NCBI RefSeq assembly: GCF_036370855.1
Contig: NC_088113.1
Location: 21,348,501 to 21,412,500, forward strand
Length of the DNA: 64,000 bases
Direction of reading: 5' to 3'
Source of the DNA: Dromaius novaehollandiae
Lineage: Eukaryota; Chordata; Aves; Casuariiformes; Dromaiidae
The position numbers and the translations under genes were made by a program. This document shows positions 51,801 through 61,430 of the stretch, one piece after another. The first letter of the stretch is position 1, and each line of letters begins with the position of its first letter. Below the pieces are notes generated by a model. The model saw only the letters and a program-made list of their open reading frames with translations, was not told where the DNA came from and did no database searches.

Positions 51801-54800
51801 TGTGTACCAAACGAGCAGCAGTCTAACACACGACTTGAAAAAACAATGGGGGGCCTCCAAAGGGAAAGGCATATTATATTCCCTGATTACACAAACCACA
51901 AAACTATTGTTACTGGGCATAATGCCCAAAGGATCTGCTCCACAGCACCCTAACTTACTGGCAATGCTACCATCTGCTCAAGAAATAAAAGTGAGCAAAG
52001 AACATACTACCTACACTTAGCTCAAATCAGAGAGGCAACGCACCCCGGCATCTGGCATGGAGAATGTCAGACAGCCAAATTCTAACCATCTCCAACTCTC
52101 TGTATAGTTATAACAAAATCATTTAACTTCAGTGTACCTCAACGTTCACATCTGTAAAACAGGGATTAACCTCACTAACCACAGTCAATAAGCTCGTGTG
52201 GAAGTCATTCAGGCACTACACCACTGCTAAATATAAAGCAGTGTTGTGCTTCAGTACCTAGAGATTTCTAGGACAGTGCTACACCTAGAATCTGCTCCGC
52301 TCCCTCACACTCAGCCTGTGAGCGTCTTGATGGCGGACAGAGTATTTGCGAATTACTCACAGATAACTGCTGAAGCAGCACATCGATCCCATCCAGCTCC
52401 CCAAGCAATTCTCTGTTGTCTAGACAGGAGGGGGAAAAAAAATGGAGAGAGAAAAATGAAGCTAACTGTCAGATTTTACAGCCATCTAACACTGATACAT
52501 CAGCAAACAAAATCAATATGGCTTGACAGAGTACAAAAGCTGAAGACAGAGTGAGAGAGAGAGAAAGGGAGAAGGAGAAAGAGAAGGAGAGAAAGTGTGA
52601 GCAAGCAAAGGGAAGCCAAAAGGCAGAAGAGCGCTGTCACAATCTGAAACAAGCCTGGATCCTATCCTAACAGAATATCAATATCAGAGGCATGTCTCAC
52701 CGTCATTATTCTGGAGCAAAATAGCCAGCACCTCACTGCAGTATAGCTTGTTGGCATCAAAAGGCATCTTAGCCTGTTGGTGAAAGAAGGACCAAGAAAT
52801 CCATGAGGACACTTTATGCTTGATTGGATTTGAAGAATATGTTAATCATCACTGAACGCATGAGCAACACTTAAAACAAAACACAACAGCAGTAATTTTA
52901 CCATATGATTCAGTGACAAAATAATAATTTTCATGGATTCAGGGGTGACAAGGGTTCGTGGGGCGGGGGAACTCAACTTTGATCCTCAACACTGTCCTAC
53001 ATAATTAGGTTTGCCAGAGTTGGCTCAAAAACCCTGAGGAAAAAAGGATCCAGCTGCAAGAAAGAATCTTTCTTGTCATAAATTTTCCATTACTGTTATA
53101 TAAGCCCATGGGCTTACCCCTATTCTGAAGGTCTGCACCTGCCACCAGAAATTGAATTCCAGAAAACACATAACAGTAGCATTAACTAGTAGCTTTCAAA
53201 CTTTGATATGAGGACCATGATGTCTCAACCAGAAAAACACAAGATAGGGCTAGTCTGCACAGCAGCATAACTTTCGGTTCATACATTTCTTCCATATTCA
53301 AATATGAAAAAAAAGGTCATATTACGAAATCAAATCACTAACTAGCTATTTGTATTCCACGGTTCAGGAGAAAAAGACTAAGTAGTAATAGGCGCTAGGC
53401 TTAAAACATACCATTTGTCACCCACATTCCCCCTGCCAAACACAGGACTACCCACAGCTTGATTGAGTGAACCTGGCTGCACGCAGCCACATATGGGCCA
53501 ATTATCTCAATCTGCTGCCACAAGAAAGGTCACAATACACTAGCATCAGGCAACATAAAAACAGAAAAAAGCAGGAAAATCCAAAATGCCATAAAGTATG
53601 GACTCTAAAATAAAGCTTTTCATTCTGAAAGATCCCCAGCAACTCTATGGATTATGGTATTTACATACCATTTCTAAGCAGGTACAAGAGGGGGAAGGTA
53701 GCAGGTGCTGGGTGCTATACAACTCTATCGGCTCCTATTACAGCACATACCAACTGCTGTCGTAGGACGAGCGTTGGGAAATAACGTTCTGTTCTCTGAA
53801 CGCCGCACAAAGCATCATTCAAACCAGGCTTATGTTTGGAGAAGTAAGCTATTAAGCTCTCCATCTGAACTTCTGAGGCAATTCTGACAGTCAGAATACA
53901 ATTATGCAACTTGAAATGCAGGCAGAAAATGGAAATTCACATCCTATGCTGTGTGCCAGATGTCCTTACTGACTCCTAGACAGAACCTCGATTTTAAAAT
54001 TCATCCTACAGACAGCATTCAGCATCACAACGCTCCACCCTGATGATGAGATATGGCTTTAATACTAAGCACATGTCTGTCAGGGCGAAAGATGCAAAGC
54101 CAAGTACTGCCAAAAGCAAAGGTCGCTGAAGGAGGTTTCATGAGCATGCAACCCTCCACAACGACATCTTGTAAGCAAGGAAAAACACCGCCTGATCACA
54201 CTTCCCCCAAACGCAGATGAAAACAACACGAAAGAGCAAAGAAAATGCACACACTGAGCACCAATTTCTCAGGCCTTAAACATTCATCTTCTCTTGCATC
54301 AACCAGTGGAATCCAAGTTGCGATTATTTTGCTTTCCCAAGTTTCTAAGTCCTTCAGCAGCCAGAAAAATTACAAGGCAGACAGCAGACCTGCACTCAGC
54401 ACGTACCTGCCTGGAATAAAATTAACTTTATTTTTTGTTTTTAAGCAAAAGAACCATAATTACATTACTACCTGCAGTCAGAAATTATAGGCTGCTTCTG
54501 CTAACAAGTACATAAGCAGCTCAGAGGAATATCTGCATGCTTAGGAAACTGCTGGAATATATTTTGTGGTTCAGAGGCCTACCTGCAGAGATATTTAAGT
54601 GTGGAAGTGAAGTGCTAATAATGTCTTACAAATGAAGTTCAGATAAAGCCCAGAATCTGATCACTAAGTTTTCTTCAGTAACTCTATAAATGAGTAAAAC
54701 TATCAATTCATTTCCTAGAATATTCTTCCAGGGAACATTTAGGTATCTTTTCATACAAGACAGAGTTAAACTGTGTAACTCACTGCCACAGGATGCTAAG

Positions 54801-57800
54801 AATATCAGAAAGTATATCCGAGTTCAAAAGGCAATTAAATGAGCTCATTGAAGAAAAAAGCCACCAACAGCACCAGATGAATAAAAGATAACACTTGAGA
54901 CTCAGGAATGTGCCAGAGGTTAGGAAATAAATGCATAAGAAAAATGGGCTTTATTAGTTTCATTGCTTACAGATCAACTTTTTACATTCCTAGAGGTCTT
55001 AATCATGAACCAGGAATCAGAGGAACTATACAAACAGAACGAAGACACTTTCTATTATAAGAAGTTTACAATAGGCACAGAAGATAAAGTATGTCCATTT
55101 AAACTAAAAACACAGAGAATACAAGCCCTGAATTGTAACTTGATTTTTGTCCTTAACTTGGCTTCTACCAACACACACAAAAATCCCCACCTGGGTTGAT
55201 TTGAGTGGTGTTTTAAGCTCATACTAACTGGTCTACAAAAGGAAGGCAGGTTCTGGCAGAGCTCTAGCACTGTTGATGCTTGAGCTAGGAACGCAATGGT
55301 AACACAGCTACTCAGGATAATCAAATCACTGCTGCAGCCCAAGTGTTGTTTTGTAGTGCTGTCAAGTGTCCAACTCTGCAATAATGGCAAGACTATAGTT
55401 CTCGTGGCACGATCAGGGACACGTTACCAAGAAGAATGCCCACAGAAACAGGCAGAAAGCAAAGACATTCAAGAAAGCACATTACAGATGTTCTCCCAGG
55501 CAAACACTACGAAAAATCAGATCACTGCTACTCTCAGACAAACCACATTGTGTGGAGCCTTCTTATACAAAGTCAGCTCTTTCAATTTTGCTAGTTTACA
55601 ATTAATTAAAAGGGACATTTTCCAGTTTGAGAAGAGTTTTGAATTCGCTGTTTTCACAAAGAAAGATAACCTATACAAATCAAAAGAGCCAGTAACAGTG
55701 TTTGGCATAATATTAAAGGCCCAAGGCTATCTTAAATACACTAGATTCCAGACCACTGGCTTGTCAGTTTTTATTGTGATCTCTCTCAAATGGCAACAGA
55801 AAAATAAGCTCACCTTCAGCCTCTTGAGCAACCACTGCATGAGGCCTTGCTGCGCAGCTTCTGTGCACATCTCTGGTCGGAATTCTGCCATGTTCTCTAC
55901 AATTGCTGAGAAAACAGATACAGAAAACATTCATTTTTCCCCCCTCCCTCTGCAGTTCAGCCCACACTTGTATCAACACTGCTTTGCCAGGTCCTTCCTA
56001 CAGCTGCACTGCTGTTTTCAAAGTTATTTATCTTATTTATAAAACTATCTGGTTCTGATGGACGCTTAAGCTCAGGTGTACAATACTTAATTTTTCCACT
56101 GCTAACACGTGATACCAGCACCTGCTGGAAGAAGACTAAGATATCTTCCCTTTATTCCAGTAGCAACTTCCACTGCACAAACCTAAGCTAACAAGAGCTG
56201 ATCCTGCACAACAGCATCAGCAAAAGTTCCAAAATTCTTGCTTCCAGTATCTCTCATTCTTCCAGTCCTCAGACTGATAGGGAATCAAAGGAATTACCAT
56301 CCTGAGCGACTGAAAGGAGTGGATGATGGTCTGAGTATTAATAATGGAAACACACTGCAAAACAGTAACTGTGCTGATGGTTAAGACTGGGGAGCAGAGG
56401 GATAATGATATACTCCTTAAATGTAAGTTTTTTTACCACCTGAAGGTTAAATATATTGCTAAGACATGAAGAGCTCTCACAACTGAGTAAGTACGGTTCA
56501 TAGATGAATACAGAGTAAATACATGGTCAGTAAAATACACTTTTTGGCACAATGCACAGAATTTCATCTATATATCAGCACCTTCTTACATAATCACTTT
56601 GGGAAGAGGCACCTTGGAAGCAGTCATGCAAAAACACTAGCTCAACAGATTTATGCTTTACTATGAGTGAGTTAAAGTTGTGCTTGAATGAAATTCATAC
56701 TAGCTTCTCTACTTCAGTGTTGGCAGTTTAAGAGAAAGAAGGTAGGGGAGGAAGGGAAGCGGAGGGATAACCCAACCTCCCTTTGTACAAAATACAGAAA
56801 GAAGCAAGATGCTGTACTACAACCACTTACCAAGTGTGTTGTGGACACCATCAGCTTCTTCTTTTACACTTTCATCCAGGCGCTCTAAATTCTGGACCAA
56901 CAAGGCCACAACCTGGCCCTCCACCTAAATTGCCATGGTCATGAGAAAGATAAGAAAGAGGGTTTGCAAAAGGAAGATGAGGGAAGGAAAACAGGGGGAT
57001 CAGAAAGGGATTAAAATACACAGATAATATATATATATAAACAGAAAAATCAATAATCACTACTGAAACACTGCCAAACAGGACTCTGATCAGGAGATAT
57101 TAACAACCTTGCTCTAAAATCTCAGATCTAGCAAAGAATTCATCAAGCAAATTCATCACAATGTTTTTCTTAATTAGAAAATTGTTTCACATGAAACAAG
57201 AACATCTGGAGGAAAAATATGAACCTTGTCACAGTTTTATTCCCTGAATCACCCCAATTGATTTATAATCCCTCTGAATTCTTAAGCACTAGAAACTACA
57301 AACCACCAAGTATTAGCTAGCTGTCAGCTCTGCAAGCAGGTCTCCTACTTTCAATTGTTTACTGCTGGTCTATCTGCATTTTTGCTTTATCTTCCATCTT
57401 AAGAGGTCGATAAAGTTGAAGGAACAAAGGTCATACACGCATATTCAAATCCAAAACCTACATGATCACCAGCCTTGCATTTCAATTGTAGTACAGTGGA
57501 TATACCAAGTTGACTTGAGTGAGCTAATGAAACCCAAACAACAAATCAATAGCAGGAATGGGAATCTACATTTGCAAGTGAGATCCTAGCCCCCTAATCA
57601 AAAATCTAGCACAAGTTGTCTGCTTTTAAAACTGGAATGGGACAAAGTCCAGTACGACTTTGGTGAGCTTCTAATCACAGATGCGAGCCTGGGAAGTTTA
57701 AACTATCATTCCAATTCAAAACGCTGTCTTTGAACATTGAACAATGAAGCCATGGAAAAATACAGGTACCAGCTGCTGTGGAAGGCAATGCAACAATCTT

Positions 57801-59366
57801 CACAGGCAACCTAAAAGATATCTACTTTCTCAATGAACAAACAAAAAGTCATCTAAAAAGCAGATATCTAAACATTTCTCCCAAGATATGGCTGACCTGT
57901 TTCTTTCAAAGAGAAAAACAAAACCTGTAAAGCTTGGCTATTATTAGTGTGCTGGTGACAAGGAAAACACAGAAAGAACTTCTATTTGGTTTACTATCTC
58001 TCAGTGCATTTTATAGAAAACATCTTCTCTACCAGTTCCTCTCTTCCATTTCATTCATCCAGCAATCTTTCCATCAAGGGATAGTAATTAAGAATAGCCC
58101 CGAGGCCATCTGGAGGAACTCAGCTCAGGGCCACTGTAATTAACCTTTGCAGGGAACATTACAGTGACTGGACTAGAAGGATTGTAGGAGCAAAACCGCC
58201 TTCTCACCCTGAGCTTCTATAAATAAAACAAACAAAAGAAAATCTATAATTCCTTGTCTTTCAGTTTCAACATAATAGTTACAGAACAAGACCGATTCAG
58301 AATGTTTCACAAATGCAGCAATTCACTAGCAGAAGCTGCCTGAAAGGAGAACAGACATGTAGATCCTCAGTTTTCCTGGGCATCACTTCTCTGCAAAGAG
58401 CTTCTGCTCTTTTTGGCATTCTCCTCAAGTCTAGCAGCAGAAGGCGCCCAGCACAAATGCCAAGAAAAGAGGAAGTCCATCAGCACAGAAGACAAGAAGC
58501 ACTCAAGAGCGTTAACTAGGCCGAGAGCACGCAAGACTCAGCGATGCTACTGCACACAGGTCGTTTAATCTCTCTGGCAAAAAGGATCATTAAATCTAAA
58601 CTCTCCTCCACCCTTAAAATGTATTAGCTCTGTTACTTGAAAGCTTTCAAGCTTTCACTTCCTTTTTACACAGGAGAAAAGTGTAACCTCACTATAGTAA
58701 CAGATGTTCCAGTTCAGCCACAAATTATTCTGCTTGACAACAACTACTGGGTAGAAGTCTACTGGTCTCCCTGTGCAAGAGGTTAGACTACAATATCACA
58801 ATGGCCCTGCTATCCTTCAGATAACAACCTGAGCTCTGCCTCAGATTTCAGTTTTTCTAGGGTGAAATCACTCGTTTCTGCAAAGGAAGAAAAATGCCAA
58901 GCAAGCTTCAATTTTCAGTAGAGCACTATCCAAGTCAGAGATGTTACTTTATTCTCCCTCACTGCATGAAAAAATCCCCCAGCCTACATAGATTTTGAAA
59001 TATGAGTATGTTCCTTCCAAAAAAGGAAGTGGTCTAACAATTTGCAAGAACAGCCTACTCCCCAAACCCTGGCTTTCCATTAAGGTAACACATCAGAGCC
59101 CTAATTACAGCATTTCAGCTATAAGAAAACAGACACATGAATTAGGTAACTTCATCACGGTACCGGTATTACATAAAACCACAGCTGTGGAAAGTGTGAC
59201 AGTTCCAGAGTGTTCACTGCTCTGCAGTATAAGGCAGCCATTGTTAAGCCATCTAGAATAAGCTAGAGCTTACTACTTACCAGAGCATCTATGAGGACTT
59301 CAGCTCCTTCTTCACTCTCATGGAGAGTATCTATATCAGTCAGTTCTTGAAGCAAGTCTACCACAG
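15735..59366 (-). CDS. CTNNBL1: CTNNBL1, beta-catenin-like protein 1 (exons 5-16 of 16; 5' part outside window)
   Basis: CTNNBL1 is a nuclear armadillo-repeat protein associated with the PRP19/CDC5L spliceosomal complex. It binds nuclear-localisation-type sequences of CDC5L and PRP31, and in lymphocytes the deaminase AID. Twelve exons give 403 complete codons after a split alanine, the same count as human residues 161-563, so no insertion or deletion is seen. Every junction is GT-AG and every phase agrees. Substitutions relative to recalled human are mild, and exon 12 appears identical. The segment covers most of the helical ARM repeats and the C-terminal domain. The acidic/basic N-terminus with its NLS and the first repeats are encoded by exons 1-4 beyond position 64000. 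The next gene downstream in the same orientation is VSTM2L, as in human. The coordinates here span introns; exons are listed one by one. Confidence 0.97.
15832..15860 (-). repeat. (A)n/(GAAA)n microsatellite serving as splice pyrimidine tract
   Basis: Plus-strand A12 followed by three to four GAAA units reads on the minus strand as TTTC repeats and a T run, ending a few bases before the exon 16 acceptor. It occupies the position of the polypyrimidine tract. Confidence 0.9.
15861..21429 (-). other. CTNNBL1: CTNNBL1 intron 15
   Basis: About 5.6 kb in all, counting the microsatellite next to exon 16. It is mostly unique intronic sequence, with an AT-rich low-complexity patch near 18285-18360 and a GC-richer, CpG-containing segment near 17330-17960. 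The plus-strand 131-codon frame at 20456-20851 has no recognisable homology. No other gene was seen. Confidence 0.85.
21430..21502 (-). CDS. CTNNBL1: CTNNBL1 exon 15
   Basis: 73 nt, phase 0 in and phase 1 out. It encodes IRQRVHQILNMRGSSIKIV then RHILK (human residues 511-534; human has HIIK). The acceptor is TGATTAG and the donor is G|GTGAGT. The trailing G joins AG of exon 16 to give Glu. Confidence 0.97.
21503..22121 (-). other. CTNNBL1: CTNNBL1 intron 14
   Basis: 619 bp between canonical GTAAAG donor and TTAG acceptor. No repeat or other gene was recognised. Confidence 0.9.
22122..22259 (-). CDS. CTNNBL1: CTNNBL1 exon 14
   Basis: 138 nt, 46 codons, phase 0 at both ends (human residues 465-510). 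It starts DMVRRGEIIDDDMEDEFYL, continues through RRLDAGLFVLQLICYIMAEI and ends CNANVPQ. Recalled human has DDDTEDEF and VLQHICY. The acidic IIDDD segment and the following helices belong to the C-terminal domain. Donor CAG|GTAAAG, acceptor TTTACAG. Confidence 0.98.
23144..23165 (+). repeat. Adjacent homopolymers C12-T10
   Basis: A C run passes directly into a T run, forming a pure 22-bp pyrimidine tract. The same type of junction (T15-G14) occurs at 35683-35711. Confidence 0.95.
24796..24844 (+). repeat. Poly(T) tract, 49 bp with one interruption
   Basis: The run is all T except for one G at 24808. On the minus strand it is a long poly(A). No processed gene or SINE body was recognised next to it. 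Confidence 0.95.
28655..28870 (-). mobile_element. MIR SINE relic (antisense to window)
   Basis: The plus strand shows the reverse-complement MIR pattern: TGTATTTAATCTCACAA, then a CCTTTTCCAGTTGAGAGA core, then GGTTTGGAACT and CTAGTCTTCCAGTCTCTAAC. It is diverged but collinear with the recalled MIR consensus over about 200 bp. Confidence 0.65.
30855..30935 (-). CDS. CTNNBL1: CTNNBL1 exon 13
   Basis: 81 nt, 27 codons, phase 0 at both ends (human residues 438-464). It encodes VDRLMELYFKYLDAMQ and AADKKIEGEKH; recalled human has LHFKYLGAMQVADKK. Acceptor TTGCAG, donor CAT|GTATGT. Skipping it would keep frame. Confidence 0.97.
30936..32027 (-). other. CTNNBL1: CTNNBL1 intron 12
   Basis: 1.1 kb of unique intronic sequence with no recognised repeat or gene. 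The donor is AAG|GTGAGC. Confidence 0.9.
32028..32125 (-). CDS. CTNNBL1: CTNNBL1 exon 12
   Basis: 98 nt. It completes a split Glu and then encodes HVCSILASLLRNLRGQQRTR and LLNKFTENDSEK (human residues 405-437), apparently identical to recalled human. It is the most conserved exon in the window and forms helices late in the ARM array. Acceptor CCTCCAG, donor AAG|GTGAGC. Confidence 0.98.
35195..35330 (-). mobile_element. CR1-type LINE 3' relic
   Basis: The plus strand carries words such as AGCCCAGAAAGGAACATTGT followed by CATCAGGTCCAACC and CATAGACAC. These match the recalled reverse-complement 3' tail of an old sauropsid CR1 family (pattern GCCAGAAGGAACCATTGTGA, then CTAGTCTGACC). It is diverged and truncated. 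Confidence 0.6.
35683..35711 (+). repeat. Adjacent homopolymers T15-G14
   Basis: A T15 run passes directly into a G14 run with no interruption. It is quadruplex-prone and likely length-variable. Confidence 0.95.
36250..37490 (-). promoter_or_regulatory. Intragenic CpG-rich cluster, possible alternative promoter
   Basis: Within the AT-rich intron, CpG-dense blocks lie at about 36250-36300, 36475-36640, 36940-37110 and 37330-37480. On the minus strand a GC-rich block near 37110-36960 ends in CCTGCAG|GTGAGC (junction about 36957/36956), a strong splice donor. The arrangement resembles a CpG-island first exon transcribed in the CTNNBL1 direction. No TATA box, exon partner or protein similarity was identified. 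Confidence 0.35.
38625..38765 (-). mobile_element. MIR SINE relic (antisense to window)
   Basis: The plus strand contains CCATTTTACTGATAGGTAAA followed by CTGAGGCCCGGAAAGGCTGAG. This is the diagnostic reverse complement of the MIR core (CCTCATCTGTAAAATGG region). The rest decays quickly on both sides. Confidence 0.75.
41590..41880. promoter_or_regulatory. Isolated CpG-dense, possibly conserved intronic element
   Basis: About twenty CpG dinucleotides occur in 290 bp, whereas the neighbouring kilobases have almost none. It contains a CACGTG E-box (41866-41871), a TAATTAGG homeodomain-type word near 41770, and a 65-codon minus-strand frame (41882-41685) that matches nothing I recognise. Retained CpGs suggest an unmethylated or constrained element. 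An enhancer or an exonised element is possible. Confidence 0.45.
42665..42865 (-). mobile_element. MIR SINE relic (antisense to window)
   Basis: The plus strand shows CTACCTAATCCCCACAGCAG, then a degraded CAGATGAAACAGATGAGACA core, AGAGGTTAACTCACTTCCCC and GCTCAAACTCTTGCCTGAGC. The order is the same as reverse-complement MIR. Confidence 0.6.
44440..44621 (-). CDS. CTNNBL1: CTNNBL1 exon 11
   Basis: 182 nt, the longest coding exon here. It completes Arg344 and then encodes EKKISRSSALKVLDHAM, IGPEGTDNCHKFVDILGL, RTIFPLFMKSPKKIKK and VGTTEKEHE (human residues 344-404), plus the first base of a split Glu. Human has SPRKIKK. Acceptor TTTCACAG, donor G|GTAGGC. The basic SPKKIKK loop lies between ARM helices. 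Confidence 0.98.
44622..51451 (-). other. CTNNBL1: CTNNBL1 intron 10
   Basis: 6.8 kb, AT-rich. It has a CpG-containing pocket near 46000-46080 inside a plus-strand 137-codon frame with no recognised homology, a purine-rich patch near 50385-50430, and short GT/CA tracts near 44768-44795. Otherwise nothing was recognised. Confidence 0.85.
51452..51600 (-). CDS. CTNNBL1: CTNNBL1 exon 10
   Basis: 149 nt, phase 0 in and phase 2 out. It encodes VFKRHNPSTAEEQEMMENLF, DSLCSCLMLSSNRDRFLKGE and GLQLMNLML plus two bases of Arg (human residues 295-343). Recalled human has SSNRERF. Acceptor CATACAG, donor AG|GTACAC. These are core ARM-repeat helices. Confidence 0.98.
51601..52360 (-). other. CTNNBL1: CTNNBL1 intron 9
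   Basis: 760 bp. It carries a MIR relic in sense orientation to the plus strand at about 52090-52205. A plus-strand 144-codon frame overlapping exon 10 antisense and this intron has no recognised homology. Confidence 0.85.
52090..52205 (+). mobile_element. MIR SINE relic
   Basis: The words AATCATTTAACTTCAGTGTA, CCTCAACGTTCACATCTG and TAAAACAGGGATTAACCTCA follow the recalled MIR order (TTAACCTCTCTGTGCCTCAG, then CATCTGTAAAATGGG). Confidence 0.65.
52361..52419 (-). CDS. CTNNBL1: CTNNBL1 exon 9
   Basis: 59 nt, the smallest exon. It completes a split Asp and then encodes NRELLGELDGIDVLLQQLS (human residues 275-294; human has Glu at the split position). Acceptor GTCTAG, donor TCT|GTGAGT. Confidence 0.97.
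52420..52700 (-). other. CTNNBL1: CTNNBL1 intron 8 with CU-rich tract
   Basis: At 281 bp it is the shortest intron here. Plus-strand 52547-52602 is almost pure purine (GA/GGA/AAAG repeats), so the transcript carries a long CU-rich tract in mid-intron, of the kind bound by PTB-family proteins. Confidence 0.9.
52701..52773 (-). CDS. CTNNBL1: CTNNBL1 exon 8
   Basis: 73 nt, phase 0 in and phase 1 out. It encodes AKMPFDANKLYCSEVLAIL then LQNND (human residues 251-274; recalled human has LQDND). Acceptor CAACAG, donor G|GTGAGA. Exons 8 and 9 together total 132 nt and could be skipped jointly in frame. Confidence 0.97.
52774..55813 (-). other. CTNNBL1: CTNNBL1 intron 7
   Basis: 3.0 kb, AT-rich. 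It contains a CR1 relic at about 54740-54870 and part of a long antisense frame (55296-56042). A perfect 16-bp palindrome at 53101-53116 is within chance expectation. No gene was recognised. Confidence 0.85.
54740..54870 (+). mobile_element. CR1-type LINE 3' relic
   Basis: The words GTGTAACTCACTGCCACAGG, ATGCTAAGAATATCAGAAAG and GTTCAAAAGGCAATTAAATG follow the recalled 3' part of old sauropsid CR1 families (TGGAACTCATTGCCACAGGA, then GATTCAAAAAGG). It is truncated and diverged. Confidence 0.6.
55814..55905 (-). CDS. CTNNBL1: CTNNBL1 exon 7
   Basis: 92 nt. It completes Ala220 and then encodes IVENMAEFRPEMCTEAAQQG and LMQWLLKRLK (human residues 220-250). Recalled human has TEGAQQGLLQW. Acceptor TTTCTCAG, donor AAG|GTGAGC. 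Confidence 0.98.
55906..56830 (-). other. CTNNBL1: CTNNBL1 intron 6
   Basis: 925 bp of unique AT-rich sequence. The donor is G|GTAAGT and the acceptor TTTTCTCAG. No repeat or gene was recognised. Confidence 0.9.
56831..56924 (-). CDS. CTNNBL1: CTNNBL1 exon 6
   Basis: 94 nt, phase 0 in and phase 1 out. It encodes VEGQVVALLVQNLERLDE and SVKEEADGVHNTL (human residues 189-219; recalled human has VDGQ). Acceptor AATTTAG, donor G|GTAAGT. Confidence 0.97.
56925..59280 (-). other. CTNNBL1: CTNNBL1 intron 5
   Basis: 2.4 kb of AT-rich unique sequence with a short (AT)n tract near 57026-57042. No other repeat or gene was recognised. Confidence 0.88.
59281..59366 (-). CDS. CTNNBL1: CTNNBL1 exon 5 (most 5' exon in window)
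   Basis: 86 nt. It completes Ala160 and then encodes VVDLLQELTDIDTLHESEEG and AEVLIDAL (human residues 160-188), with no difference from recalled human. Acceptor TTCCATAG, donor CTG|GTAAGT. The preceding exon (human residues around 140-159) was searched for and is not in the window. Confidence 0.97.
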
Positions 59367-60679
59367 CTATGGAAACATGTGGAAGATGTTAAGGACAACC
59401 AACGTGGAAACAGACGCATTTAACATCTTAATAACACTTCTCTGTTCTTAGGCCAGCATGCTCATGCCATGATCCAGAACAGCTGGTAATGCATTACACA
59501 ACTGGGGCACAGGAACAGCAGATCCAAGAGCACCAAGACTACTTCAGAAGACAGTCTTCAGGAACACAAAACAAACAAAAAAACCACACAAGGAATGCTA
59601 ACAATTAGGAATGATAAAACAAATGTCATCATCTGCTCACTGTGTCAGGCAATCTTACTGTTGCTTGATATTTGCTTTTTGACATTTTAAAAAATAAGTA
59701 TTCTAGAGTTAGTATAACTAGGCACCATCTTGCATTATCAAGACTGAATGTAGGCACAGAAAAATGCATTACAATAATCTGATTTGGGTATTATCCTCTC
59801 AGTGATACCCTTGCTAACCTGATAGAGCATGCACCTAACAAGGCCACTGCACGAAGCAGAAGTGAAAACCCCTTTCTGCCTGGCCCAATTAGGACAGCAG
59901 GCTCCTATAACCATGTACCTCACAGAAACAGCATAGCTTCCGCCAGCCCAATTTTCACTCATTAACACTGGGCTGCATAACGCATGGTTCCCTTGACTGC
60001 TACATAGCTCTCTTGTACAACGAGACATATTCCATCTCATTAGAGCCACTTTCTTATTTTCTCAGACACTCTGATCAATCTTCCCCAATTCCCAGTGGGG
60101 TAGAACAGGATATGCAGTTTTCAACATGTACTATATGGTAATTTTGTGATGAATCTTTAAAATTCGCAGGCTAACAAACCAGCCTCCCAGGTCTCCCATT
60201 TGTGCATTTGCTCAGACACACAAGCAGCAACAAGAAAGGTATTTTAATATAGCTATTTTTAATAAGGTTACAGTCCTGACTTATCTAGTCTCAGGAAATC
60301 CTGTAATAACGTCGCCTGTTCCAATCCCAAGCTAACCTATGTGCAGGCACTGCAGAACACATACATCAGTATGATTACTACTTTTTTTTATACTCTATGG
60401 CAATCCTTAACCAAGCCAAAGCTATCTGTACATTTTCATGATGGGTGGATGCATCTTCAGATGATTGCCCTCTCACTTTCACCTGCAACTGCCATCAGGA
60501 ATCAAACAGAAGCATGGTGATTCCTTATTGGGCACACAGTCACTTACGCTTATACAAAAACATGGTTGAAAGGTATCAGGGTGCAATTCTTAAAAGCAAG
60601 TTAGGGCATGACTCAATAAACAAATAAAGATAAAACAACCTGCTTTACATTTATTCCGCAAGGACTCACATCTATCAAC

Positions 60680-61430
60680 TATTAAGCAACACAAGCTGGA
60701 GGAATGGGCCAACAGAAACTGCATGAAGTTCAACAAATGCCAAGTCCTGCATCTGGGATGGAACAGCCCCACACATTGGGGACCGACTGCAGGGATAACA
60801 GCTCTGCAGAAAAGAATCTGGAAGTCCTGGGGGACAAGCTGAACTGAGTCAGCAGTGTGCCAGTGTGGTGATGAAGGTTAACCACATACTGCATTGCATT
60901 AGCAGCAGCAACATCAGCATGTTGAGAGAACTTACCGGCTGCTTGGCACTCATGGCAACATCTAGAATCGGACTACCCTGATAAAAGAGACATATATTGG
61001 ACTGAGGAGAGTGGAGGACAACTAAGGTGGTCGGGGGGCTAAAACACAATATAGGAGGAAAGACTGAGGGAACAGGGTGCGATCAACCCATAGAAGAGAA
61101 GGCTGCCGCTACCTAATTGGCACTATAAGGAAGACTGAGCCAGATTTTTCTCGGAGTGCACAGTAAAGGATGAGAAACAAAGCATAAGAGTTGCAGCAAG
61201 GGAAATTCAAACCAGATATAAAGAAAAACTCTTCAGAAAAATGGCACAGCACTGAACATCCAGAGAGGTGGGTGAATCTCCATCTTCAGAGAATATCAAA
61301 ACTCAGTCGGGCATGGCACTAAGCAACCTGATCTAGCTTTGAAGTTGGTCCTACTCTGAGCAGGATATTGGATCAGAAACCTCCAGCATCCCTTTCCAGT
61401 GTACACTACTCCATGATCTAACAGTGTTCT
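60680..61430 (+). mobile_element. CR1 LINE, 3' portion, decayed
   Basis: About 750 bp matches the recalled 3' end of an avian CR1. The first part reads as the end of the reverse-transcriptase frame (EEWANRNCMKFNKCQVLHLG), followed by the GTGTGCCAGTGTGG and untranslated-tail words. It ends near CACTACTCCATGATC, a decayed form of the ATTCTATGA terminal repeat. Stops and indels show it is long dead, and the 5' part is missing, as is usual for CR1. Confidence 0.88.

Noticed and set aside
53101..53116. Perfect 16-bp palindrome TAAGCCCATGGGCTTA
   Set aside because: About one such palindrome is expected by chance in 64 kb.
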